From Todiramphus chloris collaris (lineage: Eukaryota; Chordata; Aves; Coraciiformes; Alcedinidae), in assembly GCA_025345505.1 (NCBI GenBank), contig JANVCC010000011.1, positions 3,109,849 to 3,173,848 on the forward strand: a stretch of DNA of 64,000 bases, given 5' to 3'. Position numbers and translations under genes: made by a program. Shown here piece after piece: positions 25,620 through 36,000 of the stretch. A model generated the notes under the pieces. It searched no databases. It saw only the letters and a list, made by a program, of their open reading frames with translations, and was not told where the DNA came from. How positions within the stretch are numbered: position 1 is the first letter of the stretch; every line of letters starts with the position of its first letter.

Positions 25620-26539
25620 TGGAGAACAAGCTGAGGGGATGACAGCAAAGCGACTGGGGATAAAGAATTTGAGTGATTGACTATTTCATTGGTGATCTGA
25701 CCAGGGAAAGTTGCTTTTGCCAGACTCCCGCAGGCAGCTTTCCTGAGCTGAGTGTTATTAAGCCATCCTCTTGTAAAGTTTACACAGAGCAGCTGCCCTC
25801 ACTTGTTCCTTAACAAGAGTGAACTGTAACTGAGGCTAACACAAAGCCCTGCAATCTTGACATCTCTCTGCTCTGGGACAAGTGATGCAAAAGGATTCCT
25901 GCAACTACAAGCATTTTTGAAAGATCATCTGGAAGCTCACGTTGATGGCATCTCTACATGGTGCTTAGACTATTTTCATATCTTAGCTTTCCTGAGGCAA
26001 TTTACAGGAGCAAAATTTGGACCTCAGTGACAAAAAAAACACAAGAAGATCATTCAAAACTGGATTGAAGTGTCAACATCTGTTTTGATGTATATTCTGC
26101 CTTCAGTCAGGTCAATCTGCAGCATCAGGAATATATAAAAATAGATGCATACATTTCCAGGGCTGGTCCAGCTCCAGTTGCAGACCCGGGACTAATGCCA
26201 TGACTGCATTTGAACTGGTGCTAAAGAAAAGAGTTGCTGCAGTTTAAGAGGAGCGTGTTCATGAGACGACTAAGGCCCGTATTTCCCAAATGTGACTGGG
26301 TTTGAAGGAAAGAGCTAGACATCATTTAAACTGTACAACTCAGTAAAGGAGTGGCACTAACTGTGCTTGTATGCATTTGGTGCAATAAAAGCCAGCTTTA
26401 GCAGAAACCCCCTACACATTGCAGGTACTACTATAAAAGATAAAAATGATAGTTCCGGGTTGTGATGATGGTCTCTCCCAACCAGCACCCTGAAATGTTC
26501 TGTTTCACAAACATCTATAGTACATAAAACATATTACTG

Positions 26540-26680
26540 ATAATACTACAGCACCTTTCAGACTGGACCTGATGGCTTTATAGATTAAGGGTAAAATGAA
26601 GTAAATGAGACCCAAAGTTACTGAGTGAACTACGTGCAGCAATTTTGTGAGGAAATGAAAGAACTGAGAAAGGACCTCAA
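26540..26680 (+). mobile_element. Possible L2-like remnant
   Basis: GCACCTTTCAGACTGGACCT followed about 60 bases later by AAATGAGACCCAAAGTTACT has the spacing of an L2 3' end, but the match is weak. Confidence 0.25.
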
Positions 26681-29469
26681 AGCTACTCTTTCGGTAACAG
26701 ATTGATTTCATAATGTAAAGGCTTTGCTAGGACAGATTGTTTTATGCCACTTCTGCATTTTATCTAAGATGGAAATAGAAAATATTGAAAGATCCTTGTA
26801 AATCAAAAGAACAAATGGCAACAGTAGCAAAAATAGAACTTAATCTGGGATCAAAAAAAAAATTAAAGCAGAAAATGAAAGAAACTTTTTGGCAAGGTAA
26901 TAAATTGGTTTGTATTTTAATTTGAATAAAAACCTTAATATCAAGGTATAAATGTAGGATTAATAGATATATCTCAAGTTTAATAATTAAGCATTAGCAG
27001 CTTCTCCTATTGATCTCGAGTGGCATGTAAACACCACGGTAATTCATATACTCTACATCCATAGCTAACTAGTAAGATATCTAAGGGCTTTGAAGAGCTG
27101 CTTTAAATTGGGTTTATTCCATAGCATCAAAGAATCATGGACAAACTGAGCGAAAGTTAGCTTTCAGGGTGATTTTTTTGACAATAAAAAAAAGACATTT
27201 TATAAACACATCACAGTCCTAGCACAGTTTTACTGTCTAAGCATTTTGCCTGTAGCAAGCAACACTGTTCTTTCAGTAGAGCTGCATACGTAGAGTTCAA
27301 ATGAACACAGAGCTGAAAAGTAGAGAAAGCTCTGACTCCAATCAAATGAATGAATGTTTTGGCTTTATAATATGTTTTCCATCCCTAACTTTAATCTAAA
27401 TCAAATGCCCGTCTTTCTGGCTGTTCATGCAATGCAACCGCAGCACATGCTTAACTATAGGAAAATTGCAAATGCCTAACTACATCAAATTGTACTTCCA
27501 TCTAGTCTGGAATCTACATCAGGCAGAGGGTAATACCTTCTGTTTCAGAAGAAAGAAACTATTCTCCATCACTAATTCATTTAGAAACTGTTCCGCAGAT
27601 CCAGACAAACAGCTGCTGGGTATAGAGATCTGGACAATCAGACAGGTCTTTTCTGTTTCTAAACCCAGAAATCCTCCTCCCAAACAGTACAGCAATGTCA
27701 GAGAATCTTTACAGTGCTATGCTAGCAGGTCTGGTATCTACCAGGTACAGACACTGCTGACAAAGTACCTGGACAGCAGCATACCTTGTATGGTACTATC
27801 CTGCCGTAAGAATCTCACTATAAATTAGCCCTCCAAGACAGAGCTCCATCACATGCAAACCCCATCACATCCCAGAAAAAGCCATGAAAATTTTCCTTGT
27901 TTAGCTGTCAATTGAATGGACCATCCTAAAATGGGGTGTTTAATTTTAAAGTGGTGACCCCCTGGAACAGCAAATTTGCAGGTCAGTTACAAGCTGCTTA
28001 AAGAGTCCTTTCATTTCAGTGGCTCCAGCGGTGCCATTCCTGCCATTTTAATGTTACAGTCTTGATCTCCCACTGCTTTTCTCGTTGGTGTTCTCACCCC
28101 ATGAGACAAGCTTCTGTGGAGCTCACAAGATTTGCATAAGCTGTGGTGCGCAAAACTTTGATGTGCATTGTCGCCACTGCCTTAGTGTGCGTCTCTGAAT
28201 ACTTGAAAAGGTGGCAACAAGTCAATCAAAAGCTGGTTAATTCAAATGAAAACCAGCTTCTGGTCTTTAATACACCCTGTTATATTTTGTTTGTCATTAT
28301 CTCTCCAGACCAGTGACTCAGTCCTGTAATTCCTTCAGATTGATCACAGTGCTGACACATGATACCAGCCGTTCAGCTTCCATAGACTTCTATTTATGCC
28401 TCCTCTCCTCTGGGCAAGGAGACTAAGAAAGCCCAGCAAGATAAATGAACCTCAGCCTATTAAATACTATAAAGACTTTCATAAAATAATGGAAACTCTG
28501 CCATTTAGCCTTAAACAAACGAATCAGCAAAGTGCTTCAGATGAATATCAAAAATGAACTGGTTTCAGCAAAGAACTTCAGAAATGACCCACTGCCTTAC
28601 TGTTCCCCCACAGCTCTCCCTGCCTCAGATGGTCACCCACCTCAGTTGTGTCTGAGCATCTGTCACAGAAAGTACTGCCAACAGCAGAGTCGTTCGTGGA
28701 TCTCCTGATGTCTCTTGCTCCACACACTTGTACAGGTAGGTGAGGCCTGCGACAGGTAGTTTTTAATATTTAAATGGAGGACTGTGACCTGCCTGATGCT
28801 GTGAAGAGCATCCTGAAGCCCTAGACATTACTCTGAAGTATTCCATTAACTGATCAGCACATAAAAAACCAAAAGTAAATGCCAAGCCACTGCCATGGGA
28901 CCCAATCCAAAGCCCATTCACTTAAATGGGAGTCTTTCCAATGACCTCAGTTTGCTTTGGAGGATGAAAATGGTCATTAGAAAGATAATTTCTATGGTTG
29001 TTTTAACTAACAAGAGCAGATGGAAAGTAGCCAATTTCCCAACACTCATGAGCTGTTAAATAGATTAGGCCTTCTTACTCATGATTAAGTTATACCTTAC
29101 CACTCAAATAGTCCCTATGGCATAGAAAAGAAGACCAAGATACTGCTTAATGCAGGAAAAGCACCTGTAAGAAAATGCAACTATGCAAAAATAGGGGGGG
29201 GACAGACATATAGGAGGAAAAAAAACCCCAACTGGAGGAAAAAAAGGAATTTGTTTTGCTAACAGACTATGTTATTTAAAAGAATGAACAAGGTTCATTT
29301 AAGAACTGCGTAGATTTTATCCGAATGTGAAATGTCTCAGCTTAACTTAGTCAAAGTGCATACATTTTGACTCCGTGATTCATTTTTTTTCTTTTGGGCT
29401 AGGTGATACAATTCTCATCTGCAACTTGACAGGATGTAGAAAATAATTACAAATGAAAAGGTTATTCAT

Positions 29470-29740
29470 AATTTTTAAATGAGTTAATTAGTAAACCCCA
29501 CCAGAGTCACTCATTACAGTAATTAATAATTGATTATGCTTGAAATTAAACACAATTTTTCATCAAAATCTAATTAAATATCTGCCTTTTTGCTTGTTGA
29601 TTAGAACACTGGGTCTGGTAGAGACAATCTTTGCTAAATATGTTTATGCTGAACTGAACCATCGAATTTGATTTTTAGTAATTGATAGTTCCTTTAGAAA
29701 TTAGTAATTATGACCCATAATTACAGCAGTTCAACCTGAT
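29470..29740. promoter_or_regulatory. Candidate intronic enhancer rich in homeodomain sites
   Basis: About 270 bases hold at least six TAATTA/TAATTG-type cores (near 29483, 29519, 29570, 29678, 29704, 29718). One pair forms a perfect inverted repeat, GTAATTATG-ACC-CATAATTAC (29704-29724). No transposon match was seen. The dense AT-rich homeodomain motifs look like conserved developmental enhancers near neural genes, but conservation has not been tested. Confidence 0.4.
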
Positions 29741-31328
29741 CAGCATTTCTGGCACCTTGCCAGCCATCCGTGGAGCCTGGCAAATACCACAGAATTCATC
29801 TGAATGGAGAAACACGGACAGGAGAGCACTCACTGGACCTACCTTTTAACCACGAGAACTGACAGGAGCCTGATCTTTTCTGAAAAAGGTTTTTGAGTGG
29901 GAGAATACCAAGTGGCAAAACAAACTCTTCTCAGTCTATCAAATGGCACACACCTCCTCTGTCAGAATTAACAGGAACCACTATTCTGAATTATAATGAT
30001 ACTCCTCTGACACACTGAGATAATGTCCAAAGGAATCATGTTCAGGGCATAAGGAGAACACCAGACAAATGAGAAAGGCAAGTCCAAACGTACATAGCAA
30101 ATGATGAAAATTGACTGCATATTTCATCAAACTGCTGATGATTTAAAGTTGGTTAATTAATCATTCCTGCTTCTCTTACAGGAGACATAAAAGTGACCAG
30201 AGTAAGATGCAAGGCAGAAATGGAAAAGTATCAGTCATTAAAGAAGTGTACATAAAAGGAACACAGTAAAAGCAGTCCTTTGTGGTAGTACTAATTATAC
30301 TCATGTGAAATGAAAGCAAAAATCTTTCGATCCAGGCTAAGATTTGTAATTCTAACCACAACCTTTTATAGATCATTAGTGTACAGGAAGTCACAGTGAA
30401 ATCAAAAAGGCTTTGTTACCCATGATCACATCTGTAAGTCTCTGACAACTGTAGTTTGCACCACAGAGAGTTTAAAAGAGAAGTCCAGGAATGGACCTTC
30501 ATAAGACAGTTATAACACAAATATAAAGTCTAACTGAAGAAAAAGTAATAGTAACAACCCGGCTTTACAGGGTGAAGAATACAATTTTCACTTTGAACTG
30601 TTCAATTACTTTTGCAAGAAACACCGAGAATGCTTTTTCACTATGAACACTGACAACTCTTATAAACCAAAGAAATTCAGATCATGCACAGCTCAAGAAA
30701 AATCCACTGCTTCTCCACCCAAGCAGTGAATTTTCCCAACTCCCCCTACTCAAAAAAGGCCCTGTTGGACCATAATCCAAACTCAGCCCCTCTCCATCCC
30801 CCTAGTCATCCTGTGAACTTCAGCATCATTGGTTAAATGTCTAGAATGTAGCGCCAAAAGACAGAAAGAAAATGCCTTTTTTTTTTTAATCAGGATTTTG
30901 GTTCTTACCCTGTCCCATCAAAGTCAGTGGCAGAGAATTCCTAAGGACCTGGATGTGACTATAACAGGGACATGGACCTCACTGCCTGTTTTAAGGGTCT
31001 CCTTTGAGAAAACCTGATGGGTTTGTCTCAGTCCAGGTACACTTTCCTCTGCAGAATGTAAGTAGTCCATGCCATTGAAGGGAGCACAATGTATGACTAA
31101 CGTTTCACTAAGATCTTCTGGCTCTATGACATGTATTAGGGTCCCTACCACAGCACTGCAACCAGTTATTTCAACAGAAGCATTATTTCCCCATCACTTT
31201 GTACCACGATCTTGACCTTCTGTTTCCCAAATGTTGGAACTGTGTGTGGGTTTGTAGGGAAGTGTAAGAAAACCAGAAAACCAAAACAAACAAATGAGAA
31301 AAAAATAACACAACAGAAATAAGCTTAC

Positions 31329-31564
31329 CTATGAAATACGCCAGCAGGATCACCAGTGTGACTGAGATGACAATGGCACTCAGAGCAGCGCATTTCCAGT
31401 TACAGTACTTATAGGGTTTCTTCAGGTTAAAGGCAGGCCTAGAGAAGGTACTTCTGGGAAGGGGCCTAGGGGGAGGTGAGTACACAGTGCTGGACGTCAA
31501 GGGATATCCCGGCGATGTTGTACAAAAAAGGGGAGAAGTGCCTCCAGGTTTGAACAGGAAGTGC
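31329..31564 (-). CDS. TENM4: TENM4 exon D: distal cytoplasmic tail and membrane span
   Basis: This 236-base exon has acceptor CTTCCCTCAG and donor AG|GTAAGC. It opens with the last base of a Gly codon and closes with the first base of the Ala codon completed by exon C. The product begins [20 protein letters not shown], passes through a second proline-rich motif ([12 protein letters not shown]), then a basic juxtamembrane stretch ([10 protein letters not shown]), and ends in one hydrophobic helix of about 21 residues ([20 protein letters not shown]) followed by I. Basic residues precede the helix and no signal peptide is present, which fits the type II topology of teneurins: N-terminus in the cytosol. 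The [17 protein letters not shown] block is conserved in TENM3 and TENM4. An open frame on the opposite strand over this exon (31487-31954) is a shadow of its composition. Confidence 0.95.
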
Positions 31565-33630
31565 CTGAGGGAAGAAAGACCAACAGCAAGTGACTCCTCA
31601 CACAACTCAAAGCCGTGGGGTAGAAGGATGGCGACTGCTGCTGGGACGAGGAAAGCAGCTCCACACAATGCTGGCTATGAACACGGATGGCATGCACGAA
31701 AGAGAAGAATAAAAATCAAAGGCAAGTCACACAGAGTAAAGGAAGACAAAACAAAACAAAAAATCACAGTGCCAACAATGCCACAGAGAACTCTTCAAGG
31801 GCAGGAGTCCGCTCTGTGGAAGAGCTGGCGTCAGAGTGAGATGAATCCCCCAAGCACAGCTACAACAGACTGGTGGCACGGGCAGCACCAGGGCCTGCTC
31901 ACGCTCCCACAGAAATGCCCTACAGAGACTGAAGAGAAGTGTAGGTTGGATTAAAAAGGGGAAGGTGTTTACCAATTCATTGATCACTGCATGAGAGCGT
32001 TTTTTGTACAGCATCGGTGAATGGAGATGGGGAAAAAGAGCTTAAGCCATTCCATAGCACCCAAATTGTCACAGAAGGGAATATTCACACTGTCCCCACC
32101 TGGCAAATTTAAGCGTTGGACAATGGTATGGCTGAAAGAATCAAAGCCCGGAATTCAAATCTTGTGTGTCACCAGTGGGGAGAGGCACCTGCTTCCAGAA
32201 AGCAGTCCAGAGCACCTTAGTTTGATGCCTACCTTAAAAAAGTGTGAATTACTGTCAAATGCAGCAGTGTTTCCTGTCCAGTGACACATTGGGAGGCCAT
32301 ATATTTTGCCCATTACTAGAAATGCAGCCTGAGAGCCAGCCTGTGAGGACCTTGTATTAGACTCATGAAAGTCAGCACATAAAAGAACCCACTGCAGTCC
32401 ATGAGTTCCTGAACTGAAATGTCCCAATGGGAGTTCTCTCCACAGGAATCCTAAATGAAAAACCTGATTTTGGCAGGACATCATGAAGTACAAGGCACCG
32501 AATTCTGGGAATGAAACTTTGGAAACAGATCTGACTTATCTATCTCCATGCCGATATAAAATAAAAATGCTGATGTAAAATAAAAATGATTGTGGGGACT
32601 GAGAAACAGCCCCAGTGCAGCTTGCACCTTTTGCAGTGGTTTATGGGCCCAGATTTGCAGCCAGTGTAAATGCAATCAGCACGGATCCATGGGAGTCAGT
32701 CAACCCAGTGGATTACACCAGATGAAGATGTGACTCTGTTTTCCCCTTGAAGTCACTCATGCAAGTCACAGGGGGAAATGTCACATACAGAAACATCACC
32801 ATGCAGAAAAGCCACTGATTCATGTGGTATAAAATAATTCTCCAAAACAGGTATTTGTAGTATTACAGCCATGGTTTTATTGGTACTCAAAACATGACTG
32901 CTGAGAATTAGAGAGAGATTTATCATTCCTACTAATGGCTTACATCAAAACAGTCATTTTTAAAGAGTCAGATACTATCCCATGTTTTAGAAGGTATTTA
33001 TTTAGACACTGATGTATCTGTTCTGAGCAAAGAGGTACCTACAGTGTTCAAGTACACAACTTAGATATTCAGTTAATGATGGCTATCAAATTAGAAACAT
33101 TCAACACAAGGTCAACTGTTTTAGCACTAAGTGTTAAGTTAAAGGCTGCTTACAGTTTAAAAGTTAAGTGATCAAAAGCTAGGCAAAGATGCCAGAATGG
33201 GTGGTTAAGTCAAAAGGCTTGGCTTACCACTAGCAGACATATGTAAGATAAGGTATGTAGAAAATACCAGATTAATAATGAAATATCTGCCAGCACAATA
33301 ATGGTTTAAAATTTTTATGAAAGTTAAATTAATCTTGGTTTATATGGGACTCGAAATTGCTGTAGGTACTTCTTCCTAATGAAATTACTTTCAAAAGAAA
33401 AGTGAAAAAAAAGAAAATGGCATGCTGTGGCTCACTAGCATATTAATGAGTCTACCATTAATATGTACAGGACACAGTGCTCCAGCCCCAGAAACTCATT
33501 TTTTTAAAGCCATCTTGGAAAAGGCCAGCAATGGTGTTGCCCTTAAACATCACTGATATGACCAAATGCTTTCATGCAAGGATCATAATGACTGTACAGT
33601 AAACAGGAAGACCACGTAAGTGTCACATAC
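31565..33630 (-). other. TENM4: TENM4 intron between exons E and D
   Basis: A 2.1 kb phase 2 intron. The only structure noticed is a 19-base tandem duplication at 32553-32590. No repeats of known family or extra exons were recognised. Confidence 0.85.
32553..32590 (+). repeat. 19-base tandem duplication
   Basis: GATATAAAATAAAAATGCT is followed directly by GATGTAAAATAAAAATGAT. Confidence 0.85.
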
Positions 33631-33729
33631 CCATCATTGTAAGCACCGTCATGTCGGGAGGAGGTGAGAATGTCCATCTCAATGAGGTTGTCCTGCAATG
33701 TCTCTAGGAATGTCTGCTTTGCTATGTTT
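33631..33729 (-). CDS. TENM4: TENM4 exon E: 99-base cytoplasmic cassette exon
   Basis: The acceptor is ATGTATGTAG and the donor is GG|GTATGT. The exon supplies the last base of the Arg codon begun in exon F, 32 codons, and the first two bases of a Gly codon finished by exon D. It encodes [20 protein letters not shown] followed by [12 protein letters not shown](G). The match to the teneurin-4 tail stretch I remember ([10 protein letters not shown] then SRHDGAY) is strong. Both flanking introns are phase 2 and the length is a multiple of three, so the exon can be skipped without breaking the frame, joining ET-R directly to HFLFKPG. Alternative use of tail exons is known in teneurins; whether this one is variable here is inference. 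It is acidic and amphipathic in the middle, unlike the proline-rich exons around it. Confidence 0.9.
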
Positions 33730-35507
33730 CTACATACATATGGAAACATGAATGAAGCCAGTGAGTCATGCATATATGAAGTGTGATCTTATAAACCACA
33801 ATGGTTATAGTGCAGTTGTGCATGGAATTAGAATGATGGACCATATATTTATATGTATAAGATGCTACACATATACATATATAGCTTTTAAGAATGTTCA
33901 CTTCTCTCTATATACACTATATATATGCATATACACACATATAAGCACACACGCCCATGTGCATGTATAAAAAAAAGTTGATGTCATTGTTCATTTCACA
34001 TTATTTATTGCCAGTGACACATGAAACCTTCAGAACTGCAGGATTCAAAAGATTAGATTTCAACCCAGCAGAGCTGTACCCTTGTTCTCCTCCTGCATCT
34101 GTGCCATTGTTACTTTGAAAAGGCACAGCACAATACCTATATCCCACTACCTGTATCCCACTGTGGCCAATACCTTGGTAGCACACTTCCATCTAAAAAC
34201 CTCACGACACGTTTCCAGTGAAAATCTGCCACTCCTTTGCTGCAGTTTCAGTTTTGCATATAAGAACTTTTTAGTTACCAATTTGATTAATTGGTTTTTC
34301 TCCGTGGAGCAATAACTTGCCATTTAGAAGTTTCAAAATGCAAATTTTGCTCAATATATGTATTCCAAATAAGTCTCTCAGTGATAAGCAGATAGAAGCT
34401 GGAAAAAATGTTTTGCTGTAACCCAAATTCCACTAACAGAGCACTGACTGTAATCTGGGTAATACAGGCAAAAGGCAAGATACTTGAGGCCTGCACATGA
34501 AAAAAACCTCGTTTTGACTTTGCACACAGTAGTGACATTTTAAAATATCTGTCCTCCCCAGTATACACTTTGATGAGTCACATTTTGACCTATATATGCT
34601 AAAAACTGTTTTGTACTTTTTGAGGAGAATAGCAGGAACATAAAGAATTAAGTCAGAGGCACAGCTGGGAACAGACTGTGTCTTTCTCACCTTCAGGCTT
34701 CTCCTCAAGACCTGGCAAAAGAACTTTTTTTCCATCTTTTTTTTTAAATAAGAAACAGTCCTGATTTGCTCATGCCTGTTTTCAGCATCTAAACTGAATA
34801 TAATCCCGAATGTGAATAAATATCCTGGCCAAAACTAGCAAAAGAACATAACAGCATTGTGACACTTTATCACTTATCCAGGATTAAGCATTTACAGCAT
34901 ATAAGTGACGTGATGTGAACTTAAATGGGAACTCCTCTGTCAAAGAAACTGGATTCAGGTAACATGCTATACCGAGAGAAACCAGGATTGTCACATTATA
35001 CAAACTGTGATACTATCTCTTCTAAATTGTACTTAATTTTAATTTCTACTTCTTCCTCTTTCTGCTGCTAATGCCAGTACTTGTTTAGCTCAGCTCACTG
35101 CTTTTGGAGGCCTCTGGGATGCTTTGACAGAACATATCTACCCCTTGATCTGAATGAAAGTGACTCAATTCATATCTTTGGAGTAAAGTGATCAACATGC
35201 ATGAGCTGTGTGCCATAGCACTTGAGACATCACTCCATCCCCAAGTGTCTGTGGCTTCCTCACATTCCATGGGAATGAAGGAAAGGTTGAATTCAACGTA
35301 AAGGGAAGCAACATATGTGCATGCACTGAGCATTTAATGGGTAAGAGGCAAGGCATCTAGCAACACACCAATCAATAAAAGTTCATCAGTAGTTAAAATC
35401 CATGTCAAATTGGTTCCATGAATTTCAGTTGTGGATTTGTCAATAAAACAGAAGAGGGGAGGGTTATGTAATTTTATAACGTATGCATTGGTAACAGAGA
35501 GGTCGTC

Positions 35508-35522
35508 GGGTCACCGAGGTGA
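35508..35522 (+). promoter_or_regulatory. Nuclear-receptor DR3-like element
   Basis: GGGTCA-CCG-AGGTGA: two half-sites of the RGKTCA type three bases apart, the spacing used by vitamin D receptor/RXR. The second half differs at one position from the strict consensus. Confidence 0.3.
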
Positions 35523-35831
35523 CTAATGCATGATTGTCCTCCTCTCTGAAGTCTGGACAGATTCTGCTCCCTCAGAGATTACCTGTGAATAGCTGACTAG
35601 TTACAAAACACTCTCCATTCTCATTATGAGTTCTGGTGACAGAATCTGACCTTACATGATTACCACAAGAAATTTCCTGGGAATGGAAGTCTCCTGAAAG
35701 CTGTTGGTTTGTCAACAAAACGTCCATCTAGTTGGCATTTATTTGCTCCCACAAGGTCGAGTGTTCAGGAACAGAAAGAAGGCAACAGAAGAAGGAAGAG
35801 TGAGGAATAAATATGGGGGGAACTGACTTAC

Positions 35832-35873
35832 CTGTCAGGAGTGGCTGCTGAGCAAAGATCCTCTCATCACAAC
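35832..35873 (-). other. Exon-like 42-base cassette in the F-E intron
   Basis: Minus strand. The 3' splice site follows a pyrimidine tract of about 100 bases and ends ATATTTTCAAG; the 5' splice site is a full-consensus CAG|GTAAGTCAG. Inserted between exons F and E it would continue the frame as Arg-Leu-stop, and another frame also has TGA. It is therefore better read as a possible poison exon, an alternative 5' untranslated exon, or a decoy than as coding sequence. Confidence 0.35.
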
Positions 35874-35900
35874 CTTGAAAATATATTGCTTTTAAAGCAA

Positions 35901-36000
35901 TAAAAAAAGGGAGCAGACAGGAAAAGAAGGAGGAAAAAGGAGAAACAGAGAAAAGGGAGTAAAGGGAAACTAATGAAAAGGAGGGAGAGAAGAGGAGGGG
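35901..36000 (+). repeat. Purine-rich tract (pyrimidine-rich on the gene strand)
   Basis: About 100 bases that are nearly all A and G on the plus strand, ending in an 8-base inverted repeat (AGAGGAGG at 35991-35998, CCTCCTCT at 36003-36010). On the TENM4 strand it is a very long pyrimidine tract just upstream of the exon-like cassette at 35832-35873. Confidence 0.85.

Larger units (their letters stand above)
11361..31328 (-). other. TENM4: TENM4 intron between exons D and C (about 20 kb)
   Basis: The longest complete intron in the window, phase 1. It contains an unidentified coding-like minus-strand frame with an A-tail-like end (12327-12656), L2/MIR-like and CR1 remnants, an ancient CR1 copy (about 23600-24660), a GT microsatellite (25588-25616) and a homeodomain-site-rich block (29470-29740). 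Long stretches such as 16100-20200 and 27200-29400 show nothing I can name. Confidence 0.85.

Noticed and set aside
27427-27828. 133-codon plus-strand open frame, the longest one outside exon D, the CR1s and the gap
   Set aside because: No motif, no family resemblance, ordinary intron-like composition, and many rare residue runs. Length alone is possible by chance in 64 kb.
31487-31954. 155-codon plus-strand open frame
   Set aside because: Half of it is antisense to TENM4 exon D and it owes its openness to that coding sequence.
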